The notes below the pieces were generated by a model. That model was not told the DNA's origin. It saw only the letters and a program-made list of their open reading frames with translations, and searched no databases. This document shows positions 1-10,506 of a stretch of DNA of 64,000 nt, piece by piece. Positions within the stretch are counted from its first letter, which is position 1. Every line of letters starts with the position of its first letter. The position numbers and the translations under genes were made by a program. This DNA comes from Paracoccus sp. JM45 (GTDB taxonomy: Bacteria > Pseudomonadota > Alphaproteobacteria > Rhodobacterales > Rhodobacteraceae): positions 248,001 to 312,000 of the forward strand of contig NZ_QQVY01000001.1 in NCBI RefSeq assembly GCF_003590715.1. Reading direction: 5' to 3'.

Positions 1-1532
1 ACGATGGTCGCGGGGGTATAGTTGTTGTCCAGCGCCGCGGCATAGACGAAGGGCTTGAACGACGACCCCGGCTGGCGCTGCGCCTGCGTGGCACGGTTAA
101 AGACCGAACTTTGATAGGAAAACCCGCCCTGCATCGCCAGAACGCGACCGGTGTTGACGTCCATGGCCATAAAGCCGCCCTGCACCTGCGGCACCTGACG
201 CAGTGTCCAGCGGATAAAGCTGCCGTCGCTGTCGCTGGTCATCGCACGCACCAGAACGACGTCGCCCACATCCAGCAGGTCGTCGGCAACCCTTGCACGC
301 GGGCCAAGGCTGCCGTCGCTGTTGCGCTTGCGGGCCCATGTAACATCGGCGGCGGTGATCCAATGGCCGTCGGCGTCTTCCTCGATGCCCTCGATACCGA
401 TGCGCGCGTCATTGGTGCCCATTTCCAGAACCACAGCCGGATGCCAACGCGGAATGTCACGCGGCAGGCGCAATTCCCACAGCGCGGTGCGCCACGACAT
501 CTGGTCCGCCAACGCCGTTTCCGGCAGCACCTGACCGGTGCCGCGCCAGACACCCAGACCACGATCGTATTGTTCCAATGCCTCTTGCAGGGCGGTCGCC
601 GCTTCGGTTTGCAGGTCGGGATCGACCGTGGCGCGGATGGTCATGCCGCCGCCGAAAAATTCCTCTTGTCCGAATTCGCGGCTGAGCTGGCGGCGGATTT
701 CATCGGTGAAATAATCGCGGTTCGGCAATTGTTTCTGGAAAGAATCGAAATCGCCGTTCTGGACCGACCGCAGCGGCAGTTTGGCTTCGGATTCATAGGT
801 CGCTTCGTCGATATAGCCGTTCTGCCACATTTCCCGCAGGACATAGTTGCGGCGTTCGGTGACGCGTTCCTTGGCCCGCACGGGGTGATAACGCCCCGGG
901 GCCTGCGGCATCGACGCCAGCATCGCAGCCTCGTGCGGGGCCAGTTCGGCAAGGGACTTGTTGAAATAGGTCTGGGCGGCAGCGGCAACGCCAAAGCTGT
1001 TCTGGCCCAGGAAAATCTCGTTCAGGTACAGTTCAAGGATCTGGTCCTTGGACAGGGTCTGTTCCAGCCGCGAGGCAAGGATCAATTCCTTGACCTTGCG
1101 TTCGACGCTGCGGTCGCTGGACAGCAGGAAGTTCTTCATCACCTGCTGGGTGATGGTCGACGCACCGCGCACCTGCGCCCCGCCGGTCGCTGCCGCCTGA
1201 TAGGCCGCCCCCAGAATGCCGCGCAGGTCATAACCGGGGTGGGTATAGAAATTCTTGTCCTCGGCGCTGACAAAAGCCTGTTTAACCAGATCGGGAATTT
1301 CGTCGATGGGAACGAAAATCCGGCGCTCATCGGCAAATTCATCAATCAGCTGCCCTTCGGCAGAATAGATGCGGCTGATGGTCTTGGGCGAATATTGCGC
1401 CAGCGTTTCATGGCTGGGCAGATCACGGGAATAGACCCAGAAGATCCCGCCAAGGGTCAGCGCGATAAAGAAGCTGGCGGTCACGAACCACGAAAAGATC
1501 GCCCCGATGAATGAGAGTATGGCTCGCAGCAC
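1..1532 (-). CDS. mrcA: Penicillin-binding protein 1A (bifunctional glycosyltransferase/transpeptidase), 3' end outside window
   Basis: Bifunctional peptidoglycan polymerase of the inner membrane. At least 510 residues are present and the C-terminal transpeptidase part runs off the left edge. The frame begins at a GTG at 1532, with GAAAGG 9 bases upstream. It opens with one hydrophobic anchor (about residues 3-25), followed by the GT51 glycosyltransferase domain with the motifs [24 protein letters not shown] and [11 protein letters not shown]. An OB-like linker comes next, then the start of the transpeptidase domain with the catalytic SxxK in [13 protein letters not shown], about 15 residues before the window edge. 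The GTG start is inferred from its ribosome binding site. The gene lies 73 bp downstream of the amidase gene on the same strand, consistent with a cell-wall cluster. Confidence 0.95.
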   Translation of the reverse strand, partial: MLRAILSFIGAIFSWFVTASFFIALTLGGIFWVYSRDLPSHETLAQYSPKTISRIYSAEGQLIDEFADERRIFVPIDEIPDLVKQAFVSAEDKNFYTHPGYDLRGILGAAYQAAATGGAQVRGASTITQQVMKNFLLSSDRSVERKVKELILASRLEQTLSKDQILELYLNEIFLGQNSFGVAAAAQTYFNKSLAELAPHEAAMLASMPQAPGRYHPVRAKERVTERRNYVLREMWQNGYIDEATYESEAKLPLRSVQNGDFDSFQKQLPNRDYFTDEIRRQLSREFGQEEFFGGGMTIRATVDPDLQTEAATALQEALEQYDRGLGVWRGTGQVLPETALADQMSWRTALWELRLPRDIPRWHPAVVLEMGTNDARIGIEGIEEDADGHWITAADVTWARKRNSDGSLGPRARVADDLLDVGDVVLVRAMTSDSDGSFIRWTLRQVPQVQGGFMAMDVNTGRVLAMQGGFSYQSSVFNRATQAQRQPGSSFKPFVYAAALDNNYTPATI

Positions 1533-1605
1533 GTATGATCGCCTTTCGAAAACTTGGCCCGTCTATAGCCCGACCTGCCCCCACGGTCAAAGCAACACTG
1601 CCTGA

Positions 1606-2820
1606 TCACTTACGCAGCAGCGCGCCGCGGGCCTGTTCGTCACGCCACCAGCCGATTGTCCCTTCGGCCACGGCCTGAACCATGCGCGCCCGCCACGCCG
1701 GATCGGACAGATTGGCAAGGTCGTTCGTATCGGAAATAAACCCCAGCTCCAGCAGGACCGAGGTAATATCGGGCGATTTCAGGACCGAAAACGCCGCACC
1801 CTGAACCGGTCGCCCATGCAGACCGATGCCGCCCAGGGCCATGCGTGAAATCAACATGCGGGCAAAGCCTTCGGACCGTGGCTGGGTATCGGTGCGTGCA
1901 AAATCCATCAGCGCGGTGGCCAACGCATCATCCTGTCCCGCGAAATCCATACCCAGCACTAGATCGTCGCGTTCATGACGTTGCGACAACTGGCGGGCGG
2001 CGCGGTCATCGGCGGACGGGCTCCATACATACACGGTCGCACCAGCGGCCTGCCCTTTTGGCAAAGCATCTGCGTGAAGCGAGATCAGGACATGCGATCC
2101 CGCCTGTCGCGCAATGGTCATCCGTTGTTCCAGCGCCACGAATTCATCCTTGTCGCGGGTCATATTCACCGTGACGCCGCGCAGTCCCAAGGCCGTTCGC
2201 AGTTCTTGCGCGAAGGTCAGGACCAGATCAGCCTCGTTCACGCCATCGGCCTGCGCGCCGGGGTCGAAACCACCATGACCTGCGTCCAGTGTCACCACAA
2301 GACCTTCGGCACGGATCGGCGTATCGGTCAGCTGGGCAGGGTCCGGCAGGTTCCGCAAGGCTGCCGCAGCGGATGGGCGCGGGGCAAAATCGATGGCCGA
2401 GACGGGCCAGAGCGCCACGTTCAACCGCGCAAACAGCCCTTGCGTTTCCATTCCGGCGCGCGACACGCGATAGGTGTCGGGCAATTCCATCACGATCCGC
2501 GACCAGCCGCGCTGGAAACTGCCCCAGCGGATGGCATGCAGCTGTTCGTGGCCGAACATCGCCGATAATTCATCCCCCGACAGATCGGTGTTTTTCAGAT
2601 CGACAACCAGACGCGCCGGATCACCGACCAGAAAGACGCGGTAAGGCACCGGCTTATCCAACGCCAAGGACAGCTTCAGCGCCTGCGGACCGAACACCGA
2701 TTGCCACCAGCCGTCATGTTGCCGCGTCACAGACGAGGCCCCGACCTGCAACCGTGCAGGTTCCTGTGCCACCGCAGGCAGCGCAAGCATCAGTGCCAGC
2801 AGAATGGTCAGCAGCCTCAT
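1606..2820 (-). CDS. amiC: N-acetylmuramoyl-L-alanine amidase (AmiC type)
   Basis: Periplasmic zinc amidase that cuts the bond between MurNAc and the stem peptide, usually during daughter-cell separation. The 404-residue product has a signal peptide (residues 1-19, cleavage after AVA-Q), an AMIN-like domain (about 25-140) and a C-terminal Amidase_3 domain (about 174-392). The zinc-site motifs are visible: LDAGHGGFDPG (His182), a Glu in NEADLVL, His in SLHADAL, and the catalytic Glu in LLELGFISD. Its start overlaps the stop of the upstream aminotransferase gene (ATGA), so the two are probably translationally coupled. The next gene downstream is PBP1A. The assignment is secure; the choice of amiC over amiA/B rests only on the AMIN plus Amidase_3 architecture. 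Confidence 0.93.
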   Translation of the reverse strand: MRLLTILLALMLALPAVAQEPARLQVGASSVTRQHDGWWQSVFGPQALKLSLALDKPVPYRVFLVGDPARLVVDLKNTDLSGDELSAMFGHEQLHAIRWGSFQRGWSRIVMELPDTYRVSRAGMETQGLFARLNVALWPVSAIDFAPRPSAAAALRNLPDPAQLTDTPIRAEGLVVTLDAGHGGFDPGAQADGVNEADLVLTFAQELRTALGLRGVTVNMTRDKDEFVALEQRMTIARQAGSHVLISLHADALPKGQAAGATVYVWSPSADDRAARQLSQRHERDDLVLGMDFAGQDDALATALMDFARTDTQPRSEGFARMLISRMALGGIGLHGRPVQGAAFSVLKSPDITSVLLELGFISDTNDLANLSDPAWRARMVQAVAEGTIGWWRDEQARGALLRK

Positions 2821-3953
2821 CTGGATGCCATATACCCGGTCAGACGGCGCAAGCCTTCGGCGATATCTTCGGTCGCGCGGGCATAGGAAAACCGCAGGGT
2901 TTGGCCGCCGCGGACAGGATCGAAATCCAACCCCGGCGTGACGGCCACGCCTGCATGTTCCAGAATCTCGGCGGCGAAGGCCACGCTGTCATCGGTCAGA
3001 TGCGACACATCGGCATAGACATAGAACGCCCCTTCGGGCGGCGCGATGCGATCGAAACCGGCCTTGGGCAGTTCTTCCAGCATCAGGCGGCGGTTTTCGG
3101 CATAGACGGTCAGATTGGCCTCGGCTTCGGGGATGCAATCCAGCGCGGCAAGGGCTGCGACCTGACTGACATGCGGCGGGCAGATGAACATATTCTGCGC
3201 CAGACGTTCCACCGTGCGGATATGTTCGGGGGGCACAATCATCCAGCCAACGCGCCAGCCGGTCATAGAAAAGTATTTGCTGAAAGAGTTTACGACGAAA
3301 ACCTCATCCGTCACCTCAAGCGCGGAATGGCAGCCTTTGCCATAGGACAGCCCGTGGTAAATCTCGTCCGAGATAACGTTGATGTTTTTGGCCTGCGCGG
3401 CGTCGGTCAACGCGCGCAGTTCGGGCACCGTCAGAACCGTGCCGGACGGATTGCCCGGCGACGCAAGGATCAGCCCCTGCACATCATCTGGAATATCGGT
3501 CGGACGTGGCTGATAGCGGTCTTCGGGGCGGGTCAGGATGCCGACAGGTTCCAACGACATCGCCTTGAGGATCTGGCGATAGCTGGGATAGCCCGGAAAG
3601 CCCATCGCCACCTTGTCGCCCGCATCGAACAGCGCCGAAAACGCCAACAGAAACGCGCCGCTGCTGCCTGATGTGACAACAACCCGCGCAGGGTCCAGCG
3701 TCACCCCGTACCATTTCAGGTACAAATCCGCGATGCCCTGCCGCAACGCCGGCAACCCCAGCGCCGATGTGTACCCCAACGGTTGGTCCAGCACGTCGGC
3801 CAGCGCCTGTCGGGCACCTTGGGGGGCGGGTGTGCCGGGCTGACCGACCTCCATATGGATAATGTGGCGGCCTGCCGCTTCGGCGCGGTTGGCGGCGTCC
3901 ATCACATCCATGACGATAAAGGGGTCTACCTGTCCGCGGGTGGAAGATCGCAT
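2817..3953 (-). CDS. Class I/II pyridoxal-phosphate aminotransferase
   Basis: Cytoplasmic PLP-dependent aminotransferase of 378 residues. The fold-type I signature is clear: a substrate-arm region near VGQPGTPAP, GSSGAFLLAF for cofactor phosphate contact, ASPGNPSG, SDEIYHGLSYG, and the Schiff-base lysine in NSFSKYFSMTGWRVGW (Lys226). The substrate cannot be read from the sequence; aspartate or another amino acid is typical of this group. The reading frame stays open a further 112 codons upstream, but the ATG at 3953 begins the conserved protein and has a GAGG-like site about 10 bases upstream. It overlaps the amidase start by ATGA. Confidence 0.88.
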   Translation of the reverse strand: MRSSTRGQVDPFIVMDVMDAANRAEAAGRHIIHMEVGQPGTPAPQGARQALADVLDQPLGYTSALGLPALRQGIADLYLKWYGVTLDPARVVVTSGSSGAFLLAFSALFDAGDKVAMGFPGYPSYRQILKAMSLEPVGILTRPEDRYQPRPTDIPDDVQGLILASPGNPSGTVLTVPELRALTDAAQAKNINVISDEIYHGLSYGKGCHSALEVTDEVFVVNSFSKYFSMTGWRVGWMIVPPEHIRTVERLAQNMFICPPHVSQVAALAALDCIPEAEANLTVYAENRRLMLEELPKAGFDRIAPPEGAFYVYADVSHLTDDSVAFAAEILEHAGVAVTPGLDFDPVRGGQTLRFSYARATEDIAEGLRRLTGYMASR

Positions 3954-4122
3954 GGCTTTAGCCTCGTTCGCTTTTTGTTGCTGTCTTAACGCGGGTCGGT
4001 GCCACGCTCCACCGTTTGTTTGCATTGCATTTGTGGCGTCACGCAGCCTTGTTCGCGGCATTCTTGCCATCGCTTGCCGTCCGGTCCAAGTTGTGGGCGA
4101 CAAAAAACCGAAGGGTCCGACC

Positions 4123-4875
4123 ATGAAACGCCTGATCGCCGCGCTGTTGCTAAGCGCGACCCCCATGCTGACCGGCCCCGCCATGGCCTTTGATATCAGC
4201 GCCATGAGTGATGCCGAAAAGCAGAATTTCGGCGCAGCGGTGCGTGAATATCTAATGGCGAACCCGCAGGTGCTGATCGAATCGATCAACGAGCTGGAAA
4301 ACCGGCAAGCCGAACAAACCGCGCAAAATGATGTCGATCTGGTGGCCGATAACCATGATGCGATCTTTGACGACGGTCACAGCTGGGTTGGCGGCAATCC
4401 CGATGGCGACCTGACGATGGTCGAATTCATGGATTACCGCTGCGGCGTCTGCCGCCAGTTCAACGAAGAGGTCAAGAACGCCGTTGCCGCCGATGGCAAT
4501 ATCCGTCTGATCATCAAGGAATTCCCGATCCTTGGACAGGACAGCGAAGCCTCTAGCCGGTTTGCCATTGCGGCAAAACAGTTGGGCGGGGATGAAGCCT
4601 ATGCCAAGGCGCATGATATCCTGATGGAATTACGCACCCCCGCATCCGAGGATGCCTTGCGCAAGGTCGCAGGCCAGATCGACCTTGATGCCGATCAGGT
4701 CATTGCGCGCATGACCTCGGACGAGGTGACGGATGTGCTTAACAAGAACCGCACTCTGGGCAACACCATGGCCGTGCAAGGCACCCCGACCTTCATCATC
4801 GGTGAAACGATGCTGCGCGGTGTCCCGCGTGCCGGAGTTGCAGCAACGATCGAACAGATCCGCGACACGATGTAA
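4123..4875 (+). CDS. DsbA-family periplasmic thiol-disulfide protein (thioredoxin fold)
   Basis: A secreted 250-residue protein with a signal peptide (residues 1-22, ending AMA-F) and a thioredoxin-fold domain carrying the active-site CGVC motif (Cys107 and Cys110) after VEFMDYR. The cis-proline segment is seen in VQGTPTFIIG. A helical stretch (about 25-75) precedes the fold, as in the Com1/BdbD-like DsbA relatives. It probably oxidises or isomerises cysteines in exported proteins. It stands alone, divergent from the aminotransferase gene; no DsbB is nearby. AAGGG lies 8 bases before the ATG. A GC-rich hairpin follows the stop. Confidence 0.88.
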   Translation: MKRLIAALLLSATPMLTGPAMAFDISAMSDAEKQNFGAAVREYLMANPQVLIESINELENRQAEQTAQNDVDLVADNHDAIFDDGHSWVGGNPDGDLTMVEFMDYRCGVCRQFNEEVKNAVAADGNIRLIIKEFPILGQDSEASSRFAIAAKQLGGDEAYAKAHDILMELRTPASEDALRKVAGQIDLDADQVIARMTSDEVTDVLNKNRTLGNTMAVQGTPTFIIGETMLRGVPRAGVAATIEQIRDTM

Positions 4876-4881
4876 GTTGAC

Positions 4882-4908
4882 GGCCCCGCCTTACCCGCGG
4901 GGCCTTAT
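4882..4908 (+). terminator. Hairpin terminator after the DsbA-like gene
   Basis: GGCCCCGC (4882-4889) pairs with GCGGGGCC (4897-4904) around a 7-base loop, followed by TTAT. It sits between two convergent genes. The T tract is short, so it may be a weak intrinsic terminator. Confidence 0.5.
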
Positions 4909-4911
4909 ACC

Positions 4912-6345
4912 TTAATCCGCGCTGCTGCGGGCATAGACATCTTCGTAACGGATGATGTCGTCTTCGCCCAGATAGCTGCCGGTCTGCACCTCGATCAGGA
5001 CCATCGGCACTTTGCCGGGGTTTTCCATCCGGTGCACCGCGCCCAAAGGCACATAGATCGACTGGTTTTCCGTCACCAGCGTCACGTTTTCATCCACCGT
5101 CACCCGCGCCGTACCCGACACAACGATCCAGTGTTCGGACCGGTGGACATGGCTTTGCAGCGACAGCGCCGCCCCCGGTTTCACCACGATGCGCTTGACC
5201 TGAAAGCGGTCGGCCAGCGCCAGCGTTTCGAACCAGCCCCACGGGCGGTGGTCGCGTGGAAACGCCTCGGCCTGTTTCGAGGATTTCTTCTTCAGCGCGA
5301 CAACTGCCTGACGCACGTCCTGCGCCCGTGATTTATCGGCCACCAGAACCGCGTCCGATGTAGCAACGACCATCACATCGGTCAGGCCGATGCCCACAAC
5401 CTCGACCCCGTCACTGTCTGATCGTAACAGCACATCGTGGCAATCGATCGCGGTCGAATGTGCGTCCGTCACCACCCCCTGATCCGAGGGGGCACGGCCC
5501 AAAGCCTCGCGCCAGACGGCGTCCCAACCACCAAGGTCGGACCAGCGGCCCGAAAAACGTACGACAGTCAGATTGTCCGCCTTTTCCATGACGGCATAGT
5601 CGATGGATTCGTCTTTCAGTTCCTTCCATGGCGCAGGCGCCAGACGCAGAAAGCCCAGATCCAGCTTGGCCTGATCCATGGCGGCCTGAACGGGGGCGAT
5701 GAAATCGGCAGCATGATCGCGGAACGCCTGGATCATCGCGCGGGCGCTGAACAGGAAGATGCCCGCGTTCCACAGATAGTTTCCGGCCTGCACCATCTGC
5801 GCAGCGCGACCTGCGTCGGGTTTTTCCACGAAACGCGCCAAGGGCTGCGGCCCTGCCCCGTCGGATGCCAGTTCAAGATAGCCATAGCCGGTTTCGGCGC
5901 GATCGGGGGTGATGCCGAAGGTCACAATACGTCCGGCGGCTGCAGGGCCTGCCCCTTCCAGAACCGCCGCCTTGAAGGCATCTGTATCGGGAATGACGTG
6001 ATCCGAGGGCGCGACCAGCACCAGCCCGTCGGGATCGCTGGCGGCGACCATCATGGCTGCGGCCAGAATTGCGGGGGCGGTATTGCGTCCTGCCGGTTCG
6101 ATCAGGATCTGTCCCGCCTCGATCCCCGCCTGTTCCATCTGTTCGGCGACGATAAAGCGGAAATCGGAATTGGTCATGACCACAGGTGCGTGGAATTCGA
6201 GACCGGTCAGACGGCGGGCGCTGGCCTGAAACAATGTCTCATCGCCGATGAGTTGTGCAAATTGTTTGGGAAAGCTTTTGCGCGACACCGGCCAGAGCCG
6301 TGTTCCCGAACCGCCCGCCATCAGAACCGGTGTAATCTTGACCAT
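4912..6345 (-). CDS. Mannose-1-phosphate guanylyltransferase / mannose-6-phosphate isomerase (bifunctional)
   Basis: Cytoplasmic enzyme that makes GDP-mannose for polysaccharide or LPS sugars. The 477-residue protein has an N-terminal nucleotidyltransferase domain (about 1-345) opening with the pyrophosphorylase signature LMAGGSGTRLWPVSR, with FVEKPD further on. A C-terminal cupin-type phosphomannose isomerase domain (about 365-470) contains RPWGWFETL, QSHVHRSEHW and the GAVHRMENPG metal/substrate segment. The length matches the XanB/AlgA/CpsB family. The ATG at 6345 is preferred over the GTG at 6348 because AAGGGG lies 6 bases before the ATG and only 3 before the GTG. No other polysaccharide gene is adjacent. 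Confidence 0.93.
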   Translation of the reverse strand: MVKITPVLMAGGSGTRLWPVSRKSFPKQFAQLIGDETLFQASARRLTGLEFHAPVVMTNSDFRFIVAEQMEQAGIEAGQILIEPAGRNTAPAILAAAMMVAASDPDGLVLVAPSDHVIPDTDAFKAAVLEGAGPAAAGRIVTFGITPDRAETGYGYLELASDGAGPQPLARFVEKPDAGRAAQMVQAGNYLWNAGIFLFSARAMIQAFRDHAADFIAPVQAAMDQAKLDLGFLRLAPAPWKELKDESIDYAVMEKADNLTVVRFSGRWSDLGGWDAVWREALGRAPSDQGVVTDAHSTAIDCHDVLLRSDSDGVEVVGIGLTDVMVVATSDAVLVADKSRAQDVRQAVVALKKKSSKQAEAFPRDHRPWGWFETLALADRFQVKRIVVKPGAALSLQSHVHRSEHWIVVSGTARVTVDENVTLVTENQSIYVPLGAVHRMENPGKVPMVLIEVQTGSYLGEDDIIRYEDVYARSSAD

Positions 6346-6526
6346 CACGAACCCCTTGGCGACAAACGCCCTTTATTTTTGCGGCGACCTTGGGCCTGCC
6401 GATACTATGCTTATGAACGGCAAAGGATCGCTTGGCGTCAACCCGCAGTCTTTGCCTGTGTCCAATGTCACCCAAGCTTAACTGCAAGTTGTTGCGTGCA
6501 AACGACAAAGCGCAGATATTCGGACG

Positions 6527-9500
6527 TCAGCCCATACGTCCCTTGCCGCTGCAAATGCTGCATTGGACCCAAATGCCGTTTATTTGCCGTGCAAAATCAC
6601 CGCATTCACAAAGGGGGACGCTTTTATTGCTATGACTATGGGCCTCAGCGCGTAAATCGAATGCTGTCTGCATATCTATCGCCGCCGCACCGCCCTGCAG
6701 CACCATCAGTTCTTGTGGCAGACGTTTGCGGAGATAGCCGGCGCTGCTGATCTGCTTCAGCATATGCAGGGATTTGATTTCTGCAGGGGCGCTGCTTGGA
6801 CGCTCGGGCTCGCCCTCGCCCAGATCGTCGAAACGGGCACCTTGGGGTTTGACATGGGCCAGATCGGTACGGTCCAGATAGCTGACGGCCAGTTCGCGGA
6901 ACACATAATCCAGAATAGAGGTCGCATTCTTGATGCTGTCATTTCCCTGCACAGGACCTGCGGGTTCGAAACGGGTCAGGGTAAATGCATCCACGAATTC
7001 TTCCAGTGGGACGCCGTATTGCAGACCGACCGACACCGCGATGGCAAAATTATTGATCATGGCACGAAAGCCCGCACCCTCTTTGTGCATGTCGATGAAA
7101 ATCTCGCCCAGATTGCCGTCGTCATATTCGCCGGTCCGCAGATAGACCTTATGCCCCCCGACACTGGCTTTCTGGGTATACCCCTTGCGGCGCAGGGGCA
7201 GCTTTTCGCGTGCTGCGCGGATTTCCTTGACAATGATCCTTTCGACGACCTTTTCGGCCATGATCGCGGCTTTCTGGCGGGGGGTGCCGTTGCCCATGAC
7301 ATCACGTGCCCCGTCATCATCCTGAAACAGCGATTGCGCCAAGGGTTGCGACAGCTTTGATCCGTCACGATAGAGGTCGATGCTTTTCAGACCAAAGGAC
7401 CATGCCAGATCATGCACGGCCAGCACATCCGCGATGCTGGCGCTGTGCGGCAGCTTCAGCGTCCGCGCGATTCCGCCCGATACGAAGGTCTGCGCGGCGG
7501 CCATCATGCGGATGTGACTGTCCAGCGACAGATGCCGTGTGCCTGACTGGCCGCAGGGTGTGGTGCAATCGAACACTGCCAGATCCTCGGGGCGCAGATA
7601 AGGCGCGCCTTCGATCGTCATGGTGCCGCAGATATGATCATTGGCCGCCTTTATCTGGGCATCGGAAAAGCCCAGATAGGACAGCAGATCAAAAGCAGGA
7701 TCGGCTAGTTTATCCGTGGGGATCCCCAAAGTATCACGGCAGAAGCTGCGGCCCAGCGTCCATTGATTGAAGACAAAGCGAATATCGACAGCCGTGGTCA
7801 GGGCCGATTGCACCCGCGCCAGCTGTTCCGCCCCGAAGCCGCATCGCACCAGCGCCGCCTGATTGACCGTCGGGCAATCGGCAAGGCTGGCATTGCCAAT
7901 CGCATGGGCGGCAATCGCGACGATCTGGTCATCATCATAACCCAGCACCGTCAGCCCTTGCGGAATGGCGGGGTTGATCGCCTTGGCATGCCCGCCTTGC
8001 GGCAGGGCGACGTATTTCACATGGGCAAAGTCAGGCTCGATCCCGTTGGTGTCGCAATCCATGATAAGGCCGCTTTGGGCCGCAGGCGCAATAACACTGG
8101 CCTGCGCGTTGCGGAAGCCGTGGCGGCAGCCCAGATCCAGCGCCTGATCCCAAGCCGAGCGCGCCATATGGATCAGGTCGGCATCAGCGCAGTGATCGGC
8201 GTCCATCAAGACGGGCGCAATGTTCAGACCGTGGTAATCCCCTGTGCCCAGCACTGCAGCCCGGTGGTTGGCAATGACCCGCAGCATATCACCGGCATTC
8301 CGGGCATAGCCTGCAAAGGGCCCGACCATCGCCGCCATCTGTGCGCTTGTCGCATAGACCGTGCCGGTCATCAGCGCGGTGATCGCCCCGCATATCGCCC
8401 GCCCCTGATCGCTGTCATAGGCCACGCCCATCCGCATCAGCAGTCCGCCCAGATTGGCAAACCCCAGTCCCAGCGGACGGAAATCATGCGTGCGACGGGC
8501 CAGCCGTTCCGAAGGGAATTGCGCCATCATCACCCCGATCTCGGACGTCAGGGTCCACAGGCGGGTTGCATGGGCGAAACCCTTCCCGTCGAACCGGCCA
8601 TCCCGCACGAATGCCGTCAGGTTCAGCGTGGCCTGATGACAGGCGGTATCGTCCAGAAACATATACTCGCCCGAGGGATTGCTGGCGCGGATCGCACCAT
8701 CCTGCGGACAAGTGTGCCATGCGTTGACGGTATCGTCGAATTGCACCGCCGGATCGGCGCTGGCCCATGCGGCATCGCCGATCTGGTCCCACAGCTGCCG
8801 CGCGCTGACCGTCTTGGCCACTCGGCCATCGGTGCGACGCAGCAGTTCCCAAGGGGCGTCCACGCGCACGGCGTTCAGGAACGCATCCGTCACGCGCACT
8901 GCACTGTCGCTGTTCTGACCCGAGACCGTGGCATAAGCCTCGCTGTCCCAATCGGTGTCGAAGGTCGGAAAGCGGATGCTGGTGAACCCCTGCTGGGCAT
9001 ATTGCAGGATACGGTTCACATAGGTTTCGGGGATCATCACGCGGCGGGCATCGCGGATTGCAGCTTTCAGCGCCGCGTTGCTGTCGGGATCCGTATCACC
9101 GCCTGCGCCGATCGCCGCGAAGATCGCGTTCAGATGACGCTCGTGCATCTGCGATCCGGCGACAAGGCTGGCGACCTTCTGTTCTTCCAGCGTCTTCCAG
9201 TTGATGAAATCCTCGACCTCGGGGTGGTCAATGTCGCAGATGACCATTTTCGACGTGCGGCGCCTGATACCGCCCGGCTTGATCGCCCCTGCCGCACGAT
9301 CGCCGATCTTCAGGAAACCCATCAAGCCGGCCGAGGTGCCGCCCTGCGACAAAGCCTCATCCGTGCTACGCAATTCACTGAAGTTCGTGCCGCTGCCGTG
9401 GCCGTGCTTGAACAGCCGCGCCTCGCGCACCCACAGGTCCATGATGCCGCCGCCAGACAGCAGATCGTCGCTGACTGACTGGATGAAACAGGCATGGGGC

Positions 9501-10075
9501 TGGGGATGGCTGGCATCCGCCGCCTGCACATCGCCGGTGATGTGATCGACGCGAAAGCCCTGTGCGTCGCTTCCGATACCATAAGCCCAGTGCAGGCCGG
9601 TATTCACCCATTGCGCGGCGGCGGGTGACGCCATCTGGCGGGCCAGCATGAAGCGGATTTCGTCCAGATAGGCGCGTGCCTCATCCTCGGACGCGAAATA
9701 GCCGCCCTTCCATCCCCAATAGGTCCACGCCCCTGCCATCCGGTCAAAGACCTGACGCGCAGTGGTTTCGGCCAGAAAGCGGTCACAGTCAGGCAGATCG
9801 GCAAGGGCGGTCAGATCGGCCACATGCCGCCACAGGAAATCGGGGACACCGTCTTCGGGAACCGCCTTCAGGACAGCAGGCACGCCCCCCCGACAGAAAA
9901 AGGATTGCGCCATGACATCGCTGGCTGTCTGGCTGAAGCCCGCAGGCACCTGCACTCCGTCGTTGCGAAACAGAACCGAGCCGTCAGGATTGCGAATATC
10001 GGTCGCGGTCGTCGCAAAGGCGATATCGCCATAGGCGCCGGATGTCTCCGTGGTGAAACGACGTTCGATCTTCAT
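6527..10075 (-). CDS. nrdJ: NrdJ-like vitamin B12-dependent ribonucleotide reductase lacking the thiyl-radical cysteine
   Basis: A 1182-residue homologue of the long alphaproteobacterial class II (adenosylcobalamin) ribonucleotide reductase, which normally reduces ribonucleotides to deoxyribonucleotides. Family hallmarks are clear: [16 protein letters not shown] (redox Cys196), [10 protein letters not shown] (redox Cys479), [16 protein letters not shown], a conserved C-terminal half ([38 protein letters not shown]) and a terminal Cys-rich tail (CECG...CSIC). The canonical active-site motif NPCSE/NPCGE, however, reads NPSGE here: Ser468 sits where the thiyl-radical cysteine belongs, between the conserved Asn466 and Glu470. 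The loop PTGTIG reads PAAQSG (664-669), and YGSGTGTN is altered to HGHGSGTN. The frame is intact. By family knowledge such an enzyme should not reduce ribonucleotides. It could be a non-catalytic paralogue, a newly decaying gene or a sequencing artefact. Homology is certain; activity is doubtful. Confidence 0.9.
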   Translation of the reverse strand: MKIERRFTTETSGAYGDIAFATTATDIRNPDGSVLFRNDGVQVPAGFSQTASDVMAQSFFCRGGVPAVLKAVPEDGVPDFLWRHVADLTALADLPDCDRFLAETTARQVFDRMAGAWTYWGWKGGYFASEDEARAYLDEIRFMLARQMASPAAAQWVNTGLHWAYGIGSDAQGFRVDHITGDVQAADASHPQPHACFIQSVSDDLLSGGGIMDLWVREARLFKHGHGSGTNFSELRSTDEALSQGGTSAGLMGFLKIGDRAAGAIKPGGIRRRTSKMVICDIDHPEVEDFINWKTLEEQKVASLVAGSQMHERHLNAIFAAIGAGGDTDPDSNAALKAAIRDARRVMIPETYVNRILQYAQQGFTSIRFPTFDTDWDSEAYATVSGQNSDSAVRVTDAFLNAVRVDAPWELLRRTDGRVAKTVSARQLWDQIGDAAWASADPAVQFDDTVNAWHTCPQDGAIRASNPSGEYMFLDDTACHQATLNLTAFVRDGRFDGKGFAHATRLWTLTSEIGVMMAQFPSERLARRTHDFRPLGLGFANLGGLLMRMGVAYDSDQGRAICGAITALMTGTVYATSAQMAAMVGPFAGYARNAGDMLRVIANHRAAVLGTGDYHGLNIAPVLMDADHCADADLIHMARSAWDQALDLGCRHGFRNAQASVIAPAAQSGLIMDCDTNGIEPDFAHVKYVALPQGGHAKAINPAIPQGLTVLGYDDDQIVAIAAHAIGNASLADCPTVNQAALVRCGFGAEQLARVQSALTTAVDIRFVFNQWTLGRSFCRDTLGIPTDKLADPAFDLLSYLGFSDAQIKAANDHICGTMTIEGAPYLRPEDLAVFDCTTPCGQSGTRHLSLDSHIRMMAAAQTFVSGGIARTLKLPHSASIADVLAVHDLAWSFGLKSIDLYRDGSKLSQPLAQSLFQDDDGARDVMGNGTPRQKAAIMAEKVVERIIVKEIRAAREKLPLRRKGYTQKASVGGHKVYLRTGEYDDGNLGEIFIDMHKEGAGFRAMINNFAIAVSVGLQYGVPLEEFVDAFTLTRFEPAGPVQGNDSIKNATSILDYVFRELAVSYLDRTDLAHVKPQGARFDDLGEGEPERPSSAPAEIKSLHMLKQISSAGYLRKRLPQELMVLQGGAAAIDMQTAFDLRAEAHSHSNKSVPLCECGDFARQINGIWVQCSICSGKGRMG

Positions 10076-10506
10076 GTCTGCGCGTCCTGTGCTTTGCCTG
10101 CGATGCCGCGCGACGCGTCACGACACAGCCCTGCCCGCATGGGGCGTCCCCAAGGTGGCAGCGCCCCCTTGTCAAAGCCGGTCGTCCGTTGTCTTGGGGC
10201 AAACGCAGGCGCGCATGCCTTGTGCCGCTGGGGCGTTCCGTGACAGCGTGACGGTGGTTCCGACCCTGTTCAATGGGTTTATTTTCACAAAACCAGCGGC
10301 TTATACGTTGACAGTGCAGCATCAGGCCGAACGCCGGATTCGCACACAGGACCGCGCCCGTTCCGATCGGTTTCAGCGGATGCTTGCGGGAAAGGACCGC
10401 CAAATCAATCAGCTGGCAAAAACAATCCCCGAGTTACCCACAGGCTTATGCGCCGCCCATCCCCAGCTTGCCAACAGTCGGTGCGAAATGCCACGACCGG
10501 CAGGAT
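10076..10506. other. 431-bp intergenic region upstream of the NrdJ-like gene
   Basis: No convincing gene. It is the 5' side of the NrdJ-like gene and the 3' side of the cyclo-ligase gene, both on the minus strand. It contains an 8-bp perfect inverted repeat, GCCGCTGG (10224-10231) and CCAGCGGC (10293-10300), separated by 61 bases, and a TTGACA-like hexamer read on the minus strand near 10174-10169. I looked for a cobalamin riboswitch (conserved B12-box elements) and for an NrdR box and saw neither. Confidence 0.4.

Noticed and set aside
111..1514. Open frame of 467 codons on the plus strand
   Set aside because: It lies antisense to the PBP1A gene, whose motifs are unmistakable; the frame is a by-product of GC-rich codon use.
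4023..4121. N-terminal extensions of the aminotransferase and DsbA-like frames into their shared intergenic region
   Set aside because: The extra residues are not family-like, and both genes have better starts with ribosome binding sites at 3953 and 4123.
10434..10442. TTACCCACA, one base from a DnaA box
   Set aside because: A single copy without other origin features is not evidence for an origin.
10076..10506. Possible cobalamin riboswitch or NrdR box before the NrdJ-like gene, or a 6S RNA
   Set aside because: I could not find the conserved B12-box elements, an NrdR palindrome or a rod-like 6S fold by eye; a covariance search would settle it.
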